Positions 16,626 to 25,813 of a DNA stretch of 64,000 bases are shown one piece after another; within the stretch, counting starts at the first letter, position 1, and each line of letters opens with the position of its first letter. The notes under the pieces were generated by a model that did no database searches, had not been told where the DNA came from, and worked only from the letters and a program-made list of their open reading frames with translations. The stretch comes from Mycolicibacterium frederiksbergense (GTDB taxonomy: Bacteria > Actinomycetota > Actinomycetes > Mycobacteriales > Mycobacteriaceae). The translations under genes were made by a program, and so were the position numbers. The DNA is taken from positions 5,564,249 through 5,628,248 of the forward strand of contig NZ_CP038799.1 of assembly GCF_012223425.1 (NCBI RefSeq). The letters run 5' to 3'.

Positions 16626-18234
16626 GCCGCGACCTTACCGCCCTCCTGGAGGCCAGCGAATGGCGCGCGGCCTGAACCGATTCCAAGTCCGTCGCCAGGT
16701 CCAGGGCATCATCGATGACGCCGACCGCGTCGAGCAGCTCGCCGCGGGCCAGCAGCGCGCCGACGGTGCGCCGGGCGGCCCGCAATTCGGTGGCGCGGGC
16801 GGCGATCAGTTCCGGGGCCGGGACCAGCCAGCGATCCGCTTCGCGCGGCTCGATTTTCAGCACACCGCCGCCGTAGGCGCGGCCCACCATCTCCGCATGC
16901 AGCACGGTTACCGAGTTCAGCGCGGCCAGCGGCAACAGATCGCGGCCCAGTGCGGCCACCTCATCGCGCAAATACACCCCATGCACCGAATTGAGGTGGT
17001 GGGCGGCGGCCCGGTTGGTGACCAGCCGCGGCGTGTCGGCATTCATGCACGTCAGCAGCAGGTCGGCAGGCTTCACCAGCGGCACCAGGTACCAGGGCGT
17101 GCGGACCCGGCATTTATAGGCCAGGTGCACCCCGGCCGCGTGGCCGGCGTCGACATAGCGCTGCGCCGGCGCCGAGAGCCGCCCGGTGGGCCGGAACAGG
17201 TGCACCGAGCGCCCGTCTGCGCCCAGCGCCGCGAGTTGGTGCGTGGACAGGGTGAGCCCACGGAGGTGACCGCTGCCCGGCGGGGACAGCGTCAGCAGAT
17301 CGGCCGGTCGCAGCCTGAGCTCGGACACCCGGGCCGGGGACAACGCGAAGAAGCCGTTGTTGCCGGTCACCATGCCCAGCGTGGTGTCGCCCCACTCTTC
17401 GAGCGTGCTGAACCGCCCGTCGTCGCGCAGGCCGTGCAGAATCTCGACGGGCCGATTGCCGATGAGCCCGCTGACCCACTTGTCGGCCGGATCAACCGGG
17501 GACCAATGCCGTTGCACCAGTTCGGAAGTCAGTGCTTCGGCATTGCGGGCCCGGTGGATGACGGCGTGCCCGGACGGGCCCGCCCCGAAGCCATCGGCCA
17601 GCAGCAGCACCACATCGGCCTCGGCACCCGGGAAGACCTGCTCGTCGAACATCACCAGTTCCACGCTGGCGAACCGGTCGAACAGGAACTTGCGCACCGC
17701 GGCGGCATAGTTGACGCTGAGCAGCTCGGCGGGCAGCACCAGCGCCATCCGGCCGCCCGGACGCAGGAACAGCGCGGCGTGCACGGTGAACGCCGCCCAG
17801 CTGGAGGCCAGCGCCGACAGCGTGACGCCGGCCTTGAGCGCGGCGCGCCGGGACTGGGCCCGCTGACTGCCGCGGAAGTCCTGGTAGCGGATGTAGGGCG
17901 GGTTGCCCAGCACCGCCGAATACGTTGGTGTGGGGGCGATGTCGAAGAAGTCCGCGGTGCGCACCCGCGCCCTGCCACCGGCCTCGGTCACCCGGCGCCG
18001 GGCCGTCGCAACGCTGGCGGGATGGATCTCGACCCCGTCGAGTTCGGGGTGTTCGGCGCCGAGCCGACGCAGCCGTTCGGTGGCTGCGACCAGGAAGGCG
18101 GCATCACCGGCCGACGGTTCGAACACCGCGTCATCGGGTGCGCGCACCGCCCAGTCGGCCAGATACCGGGTGATCTGCGGTGGGGTGAAGAACGCACCAC
18201 GTGCCTTGCGGGTGGCGGCGGTGTCTTCGGTCAC
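16615..18234 (-). CDS. N6-adenine DNA methyltransferase of a type II R-M system
   Basis: 539 residues from GTG 18234. SAM motif I FEPSAGDAAFL (about 38-48) precedes the catalytic NPPYIRYQ (111-118), the order of gamma-class N6-adenine methylases, and the N-terminal ARGAFFTPPQITRYLADW is typical of type II/IIG modification enzymes. The C-terminal half (after about 270) is the likely target-recognition domain. A TTG at 18273, overlapping the hisI stop as TTGA, is an alternative start that would couple it to hisI. It lies directly behind the his operon on the same strand and overlaps the nuclease gene, so both may be read from the his transcript. Confidence 0.9.
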   Translation of the reverse strand: MTEDTAATRKARGAFFTPPQITRYLADWAVRAPDDAVFEPSAGDAAFLVAATERLRRLGAEHPELDGVEIHPASVATARRRVTEAGGRARVRTADFFDIAPTPTYSAVLGNPPYIRYQDFRGSQRAQSRRAALKAGVTLSALASSWAAFTVHAALFLRPGGRMALVLPAELLSVNYAAAVRKFLFDRFASVELVMFDEQVFPGAEADVVLLLADGFGAGPSGHAVIHRARNAEALTSELVQRHWSPVDPADKWVSGLIGNRPVEILHGLRDDGRFSTLEEWGDTTLGMVTGNNGFFALSPARVSELRLRPADLLTLSPPGSGHLRGLTLSTHQLAALGADGRSVHLFRPTGRLSAPAQRYVDAGHAAGVHLAYKCRVRTPWYLVPLVKPADLLLTCMNADTPRLVTNRAAAHHLNSVHGVYLRDEVAALGRDLLPLAALNSVTVLHAEMVGRAYGGGVLKIEPREADRWLVPAPELIAARATELRAARRTVGALLARGELLDAVGVIDDALDLATDLESVQAARHSLASRRAVRSRRAR

Positions 18235-18269
18235 CGAGCCATTGTCAACGATGCCACCGACAAATACGG

Positions 18270-18617
18270 TCAAGCGTCGCCGAGCAGCAGGTCCGCGTCG
18301 AAGCAGCTGTGGTCCCCGGTGTGGCAGGCCCCGCCGACCTGGTCGACCTCGAGCAGCACGCTGTCGCCGTCGCAGTCCAGTCGCACCGAACGCACGTACT
18401 GGGTGTGCCCGGACGTCGCGCCCTTGATCCATTGTTCGCCGCGGGACCGCGAGAAGTAGGTGGCCTCGCGGGTTTCCAGGGTACGGGCCAACGCTTCGTC
18501 GTCCATCCAGGCGACCATCAGCACATCGCCGCTGCCGTGTTCCTGCACCACCGCGGTGAACAGGCCGGCCTCATTGCGTTTGAGACGGGCGGAGATGGTG
18601 GGGTCGAGGGACATCAT
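18270..18617 (-). CDS. hisI: Phosphoribosyl-AMP cyclohydrolase
   Basis: 115 residues. Third step of histidine synthesis. Metal-binding and active-site stretches LMVAWMDDEA, SRSRGEQWIKGATSGH, DCDGDSVLL and GGACHTGDHSCF are present. No fused HisE domain, as usual in mycobacteria. Its ATG overlaps the hisF stop (ATGA). It is the last his gene before the restriction-modification module. Confidence 0.97.
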   Translation of the reverse strand: MMSLDPTISARLKRNEAGLFTAVVQEHGSGDVLMVAWMDDEALARTLETREATYFSRSRGEQWIKGATSGHTQYVRSVRLDCDGDSVLLEVDQVGGACHTGDHSCFDADLLLGDA

Positions 18618-19387
18618 CGAACCTCAATTCCCTCGGCGGCCATCGCGGCCTTCACCTCACCGATGGTGAGTTCCCCGAAGTGGAACACACTGGCGGCCAG
18701 CACCGCATCGGCCCCGGCCTGCACGGCCGGGGCGAAATCGCCCACCGCGCCTGCGCCGCCGCTGGCAATCACCGGGACCGTGACCGCCGCGCGCACCGCG
18801 TGCAGCATCGGCAGGTCGAAACCGGCCTTGGTGCCGTCGGCGTCCATCGAGTTCAGCAGGATCTCCCCCACCCCGAGTTCGGCTCCGCGCCGCGCCCATT
18901 CGACAGCGTCGATGCCGGTGCCGCGACGGCCGCCATGGGTGGTGACCTCCCAGCCCGACGGGGTCGGTTCAGACCCCGCGGGCACCGTGCGGGCATCGAC
19001 GCTCAGCACGATGCACTGGGAACCGAACTGCCTGGACAGTTCGGCCAGCAGTTCCGGTCGCGCGATCGCGGCGGTGTTCACCGACACCTTGTCCGCACCT
19101 GCGCGCAGCAGGGTGTCCACATCGGCCACCGAGCGCACCCCGCCGCCCACGGTGAGCGGGATGAACACCTGCTCGGCGGTGCGGCGCACCACCTCGAGCA
19201 TGGTGGACCGCCCCGCCGAGGAGGCGGTGACATCGAGGAAGGTCAGCTCGTCGGCGCCGGCGGCGTCATAGGCTGCCGCCAGCTCGACGGGATCGCCGGC
19301 ATCCCTGAGGTTCTCGAAGTTCACACCCTTGACGACCCGGCCGTCATCGACGTCCAGGCACGGGATGACCCTGACCGCGACACCCAT
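18614..19387 (-). CDS. hisF: Imidazole glycerol phosphate synthase, cyclase subunit
   Basis: 257 residues from ATG 19387 (MGVAVRVIPCLDVDDGRVVKG). Beta/alpha barrel that, with HisH, makes IGP and AICAR from PRFAR; the catalytic aspartates lie in PCLDVDDG and NSMDADGT, with phosphate loops GGGVRS and ASGGAG. It starts 1 nt after the impA stop and overlaps hisI. Confidence 0.97.
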   Translation of the reverse strand: MGVAVRVIPCLDVDDGRVVKGVNFENLRDAGDPVELAAAYDAAGADELTFLDVTASSAGRSTMLEVVRRTAEQVFIPLTVGGGVRSVADVDTLLRAGADKVSVNTAAIARPELLAELSRQFGSQCIVLSVDARTVPAGSEPTPSGWEVTTHGGRRGTGIDAVEWARRGAELGVGEILLNSMDADGTKAGFDLPMLHAVRAAVTVPVIASGGAGAVGDFAPAVQAGADAVLAASVFHFGELTIGEVKAAMAAEGIEVR

Positions 19388-19388
19388 C

Positions 19389-20201
19389 TCAGTAATCCTC
19401 CGGGGAACCAGCGGCGGCGACCAGTTCCAGGATCTGCTCGTGGATGCCCGGGGCAGCGGCCAGCGCCGACTTCGATTCGGCCGTCCACGCTGTCCCGGCG
19501 AGATCGGTGACGATGCCGCCGGCGGCGCGCACCAGAGCCACCCCGGCCGCGTGATCCCAGATGTGGTGACCGAAACTGATCGCGCCGCCGAGCACCCCGG
19601 CAGCCACGTACGCCAGGTCGACACCGGTGGCGCCGTGCATGCGTACCCGGGACGACACCCGGCTCAGGTTCGCCAGCACCTCGGCCCGGTAGCGGCCGGG
19701 AAAGCGGCCGCGCGAGTCGATATTGTAAGTCTGGATGCCGACAATCGAATCGGTGAGAGTGGACCGTGTCAGGGCGGGAAGCTCTGTTCCGTTGTCCCGC
19801 AACGGTCCACCGGCCGCCGCGATATAGCGGTTGCCGGTGAACGGCAGCCAGGTCAGCCCGCCGATCGGCTCCCCGTCGGCGAGCAGACCGAGCAGGATCG
19901 CGGCCATCGGCGAACCGGCGGCGTAGTTGAAGGTGCCGTCGATCGGGTCGAGCACCCACACCAACTCGGAATCGATCGGCGCTCCGCCGAATTCCTCGCC
20001 GTGCACCCCGATACCGGTCTGCTCGGTCAGGGCCGCCACCACACGGCGCTCGATGGCGAGATCCACTTCGGTCGCGAAGTCGTTGCCCTGCTTGCGGACT
20101 GCGGAGTCGGCCCGGTGTCCGTCGATGAACGCCGCCGACACATCGTCGAGGACGTCTGCGGCGGTGGCGAGCAGTGCCGCGAGTTTCCCGGGCTCGACCA
20201 T
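19389..20201 (-). CDS. impA: Inositol-monophosphatase-family phosphatase of the his operon
   Basis: 270 residues. Mg-dependent phosphatase with the family motifs GEEFGG, DPIDGTFNY (about 85) and WDHAAGVALVRAAGG (about 217). Position between hisA and hisF matches Rv1604 (impA) in M. tuberculosis. It may act on inositol phosphate or, given the context, serve as a histidinol-phosphatase-like enzyme; the sequence alone does not decide. The ATG shares one base with the hisA stop. Confidence 0.88.
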   Translation of the reverse strand: MVEPGKLAALLATAADVLDDVSAAFIDGHRADSAVRKQGNDFATEVDLAIERRVVAALTEQTGIGVHGEEFGGAPIDSELVWVLDPIDGTFNYAAGSPMAAILLGLLADGEPIGGLTWLPFTGNRYIAAAGGPLRDNGTELPALTRSTLTDSIVGIQTYNIDSRGRFPGRYRAEVLANLSRVSSRVRMHGATGVDLAYVAAGVLGGAISFGHHIWDHAAGVALVRAAGGIVTDLAGTAWTAESKSALAAAPGIHEQILELVAAAGSPEDY

Positions 20202-20935
20202 CAGCCGCTGACCGCGCTGAGCGCCTCGGGCAGCGTGAAACGCCCGGCGTACAGCGCCTTTCCGACGATGGCGCCCTCGACGCCGCGGTCGGTCAGGGTG
20301 GCGATGGCCCGCAGGTCGTCCAGGCTGGACACCCCTCCGGAGGCGATCACGGGCGCGTCGGTGCGCTCGGTGACCGAGGCCAGCAGTTCCAGGTTCGGCC
20401 CGTTCAAGGTGCCGTCCTTGGTGACATCGGTGACCACGAAGCGTGAGCAGCCCTCGCCGACAAGGCGATCCAGGACCGGCCAGAGGTCACCGCCGTCGGT
20501 CTCCCAGCCGCGGCCGCGCAAGCGGTAGTCGCCGTTCTCCAGCTTCACATCCAGCCCGACGGCCACCTTGTCGCCATGCTCGGCGATCGCTGCGGCGCAC
20601 CACTGCGGATTCTCCAGCGCCGCGGTGCCCAGGTTCACCCGGCGGCATCCGGTGGCCAGCGCGGCCTTCAGGCTCTCGTCGTCGCGGATACCGCCGGAGA
20701 GCTCCACCGCGACATCGAGTTGCCCGACCACATCGGCGAGCAGTTCGCGGTTGGAACCACGCCCGAACGCGGCGTCCAGGTCGACCAGATGGATCCATTC
20801 GGCACCGTCGCGCTGCCAGCCCAGCGCGGCGTCCAGGGCGGAGCCGTACTCGGTTTCACTGCCGGCCACACCCTGAACCAGGCGTACGGCGCGGCCCTCG
20901 ACGACGTCGACGGCGGGAAGAAGAATTAGGGACAC
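20201..20935 (-). CDS. priA: Phosphoribosyl isomerase A (bifunctional HisA/TrpF)
   Basis: 244 residues, GTG start at 20935. Barrel with the N-terminal catalytic Asp in LLPAVDVVEGRAVRLVQG and the second in VVTDVTKDGTLNGPN; phosphate loops LSGGIRD and ASGGVSS. In actinobacteria this enzyme isomerises both ProFAR (histidine) and PRA (tryptophan). No trpF is present in the trp cluster of this window, which fits the dual role. It lies 23 nt after hisH and is fused tightly to impA. Confidence 0.95.
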   Translation of the reverse strand: MSLILLPAVDVVEGRAVRLVQGVAGSETEYGSALDAALGWQRDGAEWIHLVDLDAAFGRGSNRELLADVVGQLDVAVELSGGIRDDESLKAALATGCRRVNLGTAALENPQWCAAAIAEHGDKVAVGLDVKLENGDYRLRGRGWETDGGDLWPVLDRLVGEGCSRFVVTDVTKDGTLNGPNLELLASVTERTDAPVIASGGVSSLDDLRAIATLTDRGVEGAIVGKALYAGRFTLPEALSAVSG

Positions 20936-20958
20936 GTGCGGTTACCTTACTTGCCTCG

Positions 20959-21585
20959 TCAGCCGAGGCTGTCGACCCAATTGCGCAGCAGCGTCGCACC
21001 GGCGTCGCCGCTCTTCTCGGGGTGGAACTGGGTGGCGGACAGCGGCCCGTTCTCCACGGCCGCCAGGAACGGCACCTGATGCGTCGCCCAGGTGAGCAGC
21101 GCGCCGGGATCACCCTCCCAGGTCTGAGCCGCGTAGGAGTGCACGAAGTAGAACCGGGTGTCGGCGTCGAGGCCGCGGAACAGGGTGCTCTCGGCGGGCG
21201 CGTCGACGACGTTCCAGCCCATGTGCGGGATCACCGGGGCATCGAGTCGGGTCACCGCTCCCGGCCACTGGGCGCAGCCCTGCGTCTGTACCCCGAACTC
21301 GACGCCACGGGTGAACAGGATCTGCATACCGACGCAGACGCCGAGCACCGGACGGCCCGCTGCCAGGCGCTTGGCGATGATCTGTTCCCCGCCGATATCG
21401 CGCAGGCCCGTCATGCAGGCCTCGTAGGCGCCGACGCCGGGAACCACCAGACCGTCGGACTCGAACGCCACGCCCGGATCCGCGGTGACCTCGACATCGG
21501 CACCGGTGCGCTCCAGGGCGCGCTGCGCCGAACGCAGGTTGCCGGACCCGTAGTCCAGCACCACAACTCTTCGCGAACTCCCCAC
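20959..21585 (-). CDS. hisH: Imidazole glycerol phosphate synthase, glutaminase subunit
   Basis: 208 residues. Class I glutamine amidotransferase: nucleophile Cys in GVCVGMQILF (about 79-88), His and Glu in QFHPEKSG (about 187). It supplies ammonia to HisF. The GTG start lies 2 nt after the hisB stop. Confidence 0.97.
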   Translation of the reverse strand: MGSSRRVVVLDYGSGNLRSAQRALERTGADVEVTADPGVAFESDGLVVPGVGAYEACMTGLRDIGGEQIIAKRLAAGRPVLGVCVGMQILFTRGVEFGVQTQGCAQWPGAVTRLDAPVIPHMGWNVVDAPAESTLFRGLDADTRFYFVHSYAAQTWEGDPGALLTWATHQVPFLAAVENGPLSATQFHPEKSGDAGATLLRNWVDSLG

Positions 21586-21587
21586 GT

Positions 21588-22196
21588 CTACAGGGTGCCT
21601 TTGGTGGACGGCACGCCGGACACCCGCGGATCGAACTCCACCGCCTGGCGCAGCGCGCGGGCCACGGCCTTGTACTCCGCCTCGGTGATGTGGTGCGGAT
21701 CGCGGCCATACAGGGTGCGCACGTGCAGTGCGATGCGCGCGTTGTAGGCCAGCGATTCGAAGACGTGCCGGTTGATCACGGTGTGGTACGGCGTGCTGGA
21801 GCCGGCAATGGTGAACTCCACCATGTACTCCGGTTCGCCGGTGTGCACGAAGTAGGGGCGGCCGGAGACGTCGACGGCCGCGTGCGCCAAGGTCTCGTCC
21901 ATCGGGATGTAGGCGTCACCGAAGCGCCGGATGCCCTTCTTGTCCCCCAGCGCCTGGCCGAGGGCCTGTCCGAGCACGATCGCGGTGTCCTCGACGGTGT
22001 GGTGGCCCTCGATCTCGATATCGCCGCGGGCCTGCACGCTGAGATCGAAACTGGCATGGCTGCCCAGCGCGGTGAGCATGTGATCGAAGAACGGCACGCC
22101 GGTGTCGATGTCGACCTTGCCGGTGCCGTCGAGGTCGATCTCCACGACGATGTCGGACTCCCTGGTCTTGCGTTCGACTCTCGCTCGACGGGTCAT
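21588..22196 (-). CDS. hisB: Imidazoleglycerol-phosphate dehydratase
   Basis: 202 residues, monofunctional as in other actinobacteria. Metal-binding signatures FFDHMLTALGSHASFDL, EGHHTVEDTA, DETLAH and DPHHITEA are all present. Start ATG overlaps the hisC stop; hisH follows after 2 nt. Confidence 0.97.
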   Translation of the reverse strand: MTRRARVERKTRESDIVVEIDLDGTGKVDIDTGVPFFDHMLTALGSHASFDLSVQARGDIEIEGHHTVEDTAIVLGQALGQALGDKKGIRRFGDAYIPMDETLAHAAVDVSGRPYFVHTGEPEYMVEFTIAGSSTPYHTVINRHVFESLAYNARIALHVRTLYGRDPHHITEAEYKAVARALRQAVEFDPRVSGVPSTKGTL

Positions 22197-23338
22197 GAGG
22201 CTCCTTGCAGGTGGGCTGTGGGTGCCGAGACGGTGCCGAGGACGCCCGATTCGGCGATCGTGGCGCTGACGTCGAGCAGTAGATCGTTCTCGTCGATCAG
22301 GCCGATGGTGGTGCGCAGGTACCCGGGGATGCCGACATCGCGGATCAGCACCCCGGCGTCCAGGTAGCGCTGCCAGACCGCGGGTGCGTCGGCGAATCCC
22401 CCGAACAACACGAAGTTGGCATCGCTGGGGATGACCCGGAAACCCATGCCGGTCAGCGCCGCGGCGACGCGTTCGCGCTCGGCGATCAGGGTGGCGACGC
22501 TGCCCAGGGTGTCATCGGCGTGCCGCAGCGCCGCGCGGGCGGCGACCTGGGTGAGCACCGAGAGGTGATAGGGCAGCCGGACCAGCAGCAGGGCATCGAT
22601 CACCGCGGGATCGGCGATCAGGTAGCCCAGCCGCCCGCCGGCGAAGGCGAAAGCCTTGCTCATGGTGCGGGTGACGATGAGTTTGGCCGGGTAGTCGGCG
22701 ATCAGCTGCACCGCGCTGGGCTGCGAGGAGAACTCGCCGTAGGCCTCGTCGACGATCACCACACCGGGGGCGGCCTCGAGGACCCGGCGCAGGTCGTCGA
22801 GCGAAACGCTCTGCCCCGACGGGTTGTTCGGGCTGGCCAGGAACACCACATCGGGCGCCTGGGCTGCCACCGCGGCGACGGCGACGTCGGTGTCCAGGCC
22901 GAAATCCTCGGCGCGCGCGGCTTCCAGCCACGACGTCTGGGTGCCGTCGGAGATGATCGGGTGCATCGAGTAGGAGGGCACGAAACCCATCGCACTGCGC
23001 CCCGGCCCGCCGAACGCCTGCAGGATCTGCTGCAGGATCTCATTGGATCCGTTTGCCGCCCAGACATTTTCGACCGAGACCTCGATACCGGTCTGGCCGC
23101 TCAGGTAGGCGGCCAGGTCGGTCCGCAAGGCGACGGCATCCCGGTCGGGATACCGGTGCAGATCGGATGCGGCGTCCCGCACCGACTCGGCCACATCATC
23201 GATGAGCGCCTTGGTGGGCGGATGCGGGTTCTCGTTGGTGTTCAGCCGCACCGGCACCGACAGTTGCGGCGCGCCGTACGGCGTCTTACCGCGCAGGTTG
23301 TCCCGCAGCGGCAGATCGTCGAGCGTGATCTTGGCCAT
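22193..23338 (-). CDS. hisC: Histidinol-phosphate aminotransferase
   Basis: 381 residues. Fold-type I PLP enzyme; the Schiff-base lysine lies in RTMSKAFAFAGGRLGY, with NENPHPP, NPSGQ and VDEAYGEF marking the cofactor pocket. Transaminates imidazole-acetol phosphate. Located 2 nt after hisD and overlapping hisB. Confidence 0.97.
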   Translation of the reverse strand: MAKITLDDLPLRDNLRGKTPYGAPQLSVPVRLNTNENPHPPTKALIDDVAESVRDAASDLHRYPDRDAVALRTDLAAYLSGQTGIEVSVENVWAANGSNEILQQILQAFGGPGRSAMGFVPSYSMHPIISDGTQTSWLEAARAEDFGLDTDVAVAAVAAQAPDVVFLASPNNPSGQSVSLDDLRRVLEAAPGVVIVDEAYGEFSSQPSAVQLIADYPAKLIVTRTMSKAFAFAGGRLGYLIADPAVIDALLLVRLPYHLSVLTQVAARAALRHADDTLGSVATLIAERERVAAALTGMGFRVIPSDANFVLFGGFADAPAVWQRYLDAGVLIRDVGIPGYLRTTIGLIDENDLLLDVSATIAESGVLGTVSAPTAHLQGAS

Positions 23339-23340
23339 TC

Positions 23341-24675
23341 CTACCTTTCGAATCTCCGCCGGACAGCCTCGCCGTGGGCCGGCAGATTCTCTGCCTTCGA
23401 CAGCGTGATCACATGACCGGCAACATCTTTGAGTGCGGCCTCGTCGTACTCGACGACATGGATACCGCGCAGGAAGGTCTGCACCGACAGTCCGCTGGAG
23501 TGTCGTGCGCAGCCGGCGGTGGGCAGCACGTGGTTGGAACCCGCGCAGTAGTCACCGAGGCTGACCGGCGACCAGGCACCGACGAATATCGCGCCCGCCG
23601 AACGGATCCGGCCTGCGACCGCCGCGGCATCCTCGGTCTGGATCTCCAGGTGTTCGGCGGCGTAGGCGTTGACGACCCGGACCCCGGCGGCCACATCGTC
23701 GACCAGGACGATCGCGGACTGCCTGCCGGTGAGCGCGGCGGTCACCCGCTCGCGGTGCACGGTGGTCTCCAACTGCGCGGCCACCTCGCGGTCGGAGGCA
23801 TCGGCGAGTGCGACACTGTCGGTGACCAGCACGCTCGCGGCCATCTCGTCGTGTTCGGCCTGACTGATCAGGTCGGCGGCGATGTGCCGGGGATCGGCGG
23901 TGTGGTCGGCCAGGATGGCGATCTCGGTGGGACCGGCCTCGGCGTCGATGCCCACCTGGGACCGGCAGATGCGCTTGGCGGCGGTGACGTAGATGTTGCC
24001 CGGCCCGGTGATCATGTCCACCGGGGCGAGTGGGGCCCCGTCGGTGTCGGTGCCGCCGTAGGCCAGCAGGGCGACCGCCTGCGCACCGCCGACAGCCCAC
24101 ACCTCGTCGACACCCAGCAGCGCGGCCGCGGCCAGGATGGTCGGATGCGGCAGGCCGCCGAACTGGGCTTGGGGCGGGCTGGCGATCACCAGCGACTCGA
24201 CCCCGGCGGTCTGGGCGGGCACGACATTCATCACGACACTGGAGGGATACACGGCGTTGCCGCCCGGTACGTAGAGCCCGACCCGTTCCATCGGCACCCA
24301 GCGCTCGGTGACCGTGGCGCCCGGCGCCAGCGTCGTGGTGGTGTCGGTGCGGCGCTGATCGGCGTGCACGATGCGGGTCCGGTCGATCGCCACCTCGAGG
24401 GCGGCGCGTACGTCGGCGTCCAGATCCGACAGCGCGGCCTGCAGTTTCTCGTCTGCCACCCGCACCGTCTCGGGGCGCACCCCGTCGAACTTCTCGCCGT
24501 ACTCCAGAGCTGCGATCGCGCCGCGCGCGGCGATATCGTCGACGATCGGACGGACCTTCGGAACCACCGAGTCCACGTCGACGCCGCCGCGCGGCAGCGT
24601 CGTCCGCAACCGGGCCGCGGACAGGTCCGCACCCCGCAGATCGATGCGGGCCATGAGGGATCGTGGTGACGTCAC
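23341..24675 (-). CDS. hisD: Histidinol dehydrogenase
   Basis: 444 residues. Oxidises histidinol to histidine in two NAD-linked steps; GPGNIYVTAAKR, GPTEIAILAD, QAEHDEMA, EHLEIQT and GDYCAGSNHVLPT are characteristic. I keep the GTG at 24675 because a GACAAT -10-like element sits 6 nt upstream (leaderless) and because mycobacterial HisD has about seven residues before the RIDLRG block; an ATG at 24654 is the alternative. First gene of the his operon, divergent from the F420-type reductase gene across 45 bp. Confidence 0.95.
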   Translation of the reverse strand: MTSPRSLMARIDLRGADLSAARLRTTLPRGGVDVDSVVPKVRPIVDDIAARGAIAALEYGEKFDGVRPETVRVADEKLQAALSDLDADVRAALEVAIDRTRIVHADQRRTDTTTTLAPGATVTERWVPMERVGLYVPGGNAVYPSSVVMNVVPAQTAGVESLVIASPPQAQFGGLPHPTILAAAALLGVDEVWAVGGAQAVALLAYGGTDTDGAPLAPVDMITGPGNIYVTAAKRICRSQVGIDAEAGPTEIAILADHTADPRHIAADLISQAEHDEMAASVLVTDSVALADASDREVAAQLETTVHRERVTAALTGRQSAIVLVDDVAAGVRVVNAYAAEHLEIQTEDAAAVAGRIRSAGAIFVGAWSPVSLGDYCAGSNHVLPTAGCARHSSGLSVQTFLRGIHVVEYDEAALKDVAGHVITLSKAENLPAHGEAVRRRFER

Positions 24676-24720
24676 GGGTCTATTGTCCCAGAGCAGGCCA
24701 AATCGAATTCGGGAGCCGTC

Positions 24721-25143
24721 ATGTCCGCGTCGCCGTCACGTAAGCAACATCCCAACAACGCCTCCGGCGTGCCGATGCTGGTACCGCCGGCGCTGGAGAA
24801 CTTCCAGATCAAGTACATCAATCCGCTGATGACACCGATCAGCAGGAAGCTGCCCGGGATGAGTGTGATCACGCACATCGGGCGCACCTCCGGGACCCGG
24901 TACGAAACCCCGGTCACGGCCTACCGCAAGGGCCACACCCTGGCCATCGGACTGATCCACGGCAAGACGAACTGGGTGAAGAACGTGCTGGCCGCCGGTG
25001 AAGCGGACATCCTGGTGTCGCGCAAGAACCTGCACCTGGTGAATCCGCGGGTCCTGCCGGCGGGTACCAAAGATCCGTCGCTGCCCTTCATCGCTCGCGT
25101 GATGGCCCGCAAGACCGGGGTCCTCGTCGCCGATATCGCCTGA
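24721..25143 (+). CDS. Deazaflavin (F420)-dependent nitroreductase-family protein
   Basis: 140 residues of the Ddn/DUF385 family; the family hallmark GRTSGTRYETPVTAYRKG is at about residues 55-72, followed by NWVKNVLAAG. Members bind cofactor F420 and reduce quinones or nitro compounds. Located where M. tuberculosis has Rv1598c, divergent from hisD. Substrate unknown. Confidence 0.85.
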   Translation: MSASPSRKQHPNNASGVPMLVPPALENFQIKYINPLMTPISRKLPGMSVITHIGRTSGTRYETPVTAYRKGHTLAIGLIHGKTNWVKNVLAAGEADILVSRKNLHLVNPRVLPAGTKDPSLPFIARVMARKTGVLVADIA

Positions 25144-25177
25144 AATCTCGGTTGACCGAACCTGCCACACTTTCTCC

Positions 25178-25813
25178 ATGACCTGGCAGGTGTGGCTGGC
25201 TTTCCTCGGCGCGGCGATCGTGATCAGCGTGGCGCCGGGCCCAGGCGCGGTGCAATCGATGGCCACCGGGATGACCGAGGGGCTGCGGCGCGGCTGGTGG
25301 AGCGTGTTCGGCCTGGAGATCGGTCTGATGCTGCAACTGGCGCTGGTGGCCGCCGGCGTGGGTGCGATCGTCGCGGCGTCGGCGCTGGCCTTCACCGTGA
25401 TCAAGTGGCTGGGGGTGGCCTACCTGGCGTATCTGGCAATCCGTCAGTGGCGCACCGCCCCGCGCGATCTGCGCGAACAACTCGGCGCTCCGACCGGCAG
25501 CAGCCGCCGCGGTCTGGTGGCGCGCGGATTTCTGGTCAACGCCACCAACCCCAAGGGACTGGTGTTCTTCCTGGCGGCGCTGCCGCAGTTCGTGGTGCCG
25601 GCGGCGCCGCTGCTGCCCCAGTACCTGGCCATCGGGCTGACGATGATCGTCGTCGACATCGTGGTGATGGGCTTCTACACCGGCCTGGCCGGCCGGCTGA
25701 TGAACTGGCTGCACAACGCGCGCCAGCAGACGATCCTGAACCGCGTCATCGCCACGATGTTCGCGGCAGCGGCCGTCGTGCTGTCCCTGGTGCGCCGCGG
25801 CGCACCCGCTTAG
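25178..25813 (+). CDS. LysE-family amino acid/homoserine exporter
   Basis: 211 residues, about six membrane helices. N-terminal WQVWLAFLGAAIVISVAPGPGAVQSM carries the PGP motif of the LysE/RhtB family, followed by GLRRGWWSVFGLEIG and NATNPKGLVFFLAALPQF. Likely exports an amino acid or small metabolite; the substrate cannot be told. It lies 34 nt after the reductase gene, and its 3' end overlaps that of convergent nadC by 4 bp. Confidence 0.88.
   Translation: MTWQVWLAFLGAAIVISVAPGPGAVQSMATGMTEGLRRGWWSVFGLEIGLMLQLALVAAGVGAIVAASALAFTVIKWLGVAYLAYLAIRQWRTAPRDLREQLGAPTGSSRRGLVARGFLVNATNPKGLVFFLAALPQFVVPAAPLLPQYLAIGLTMIVVDIVVMGFYTGLAGRLMNWLHNARQQTILNRVIATMFAAAAVVLSLVRRGAPA

Noticed and set aside
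24666..24675. Palindrome GTGACGTCAC at the hisD start, repeated at 40564-40573
   Set aside because: Both copies simply encode the first codons (GTG ACG TCA) of a candidate start; two occurrences in GC-rich DNA are not evidence for a regulator site.
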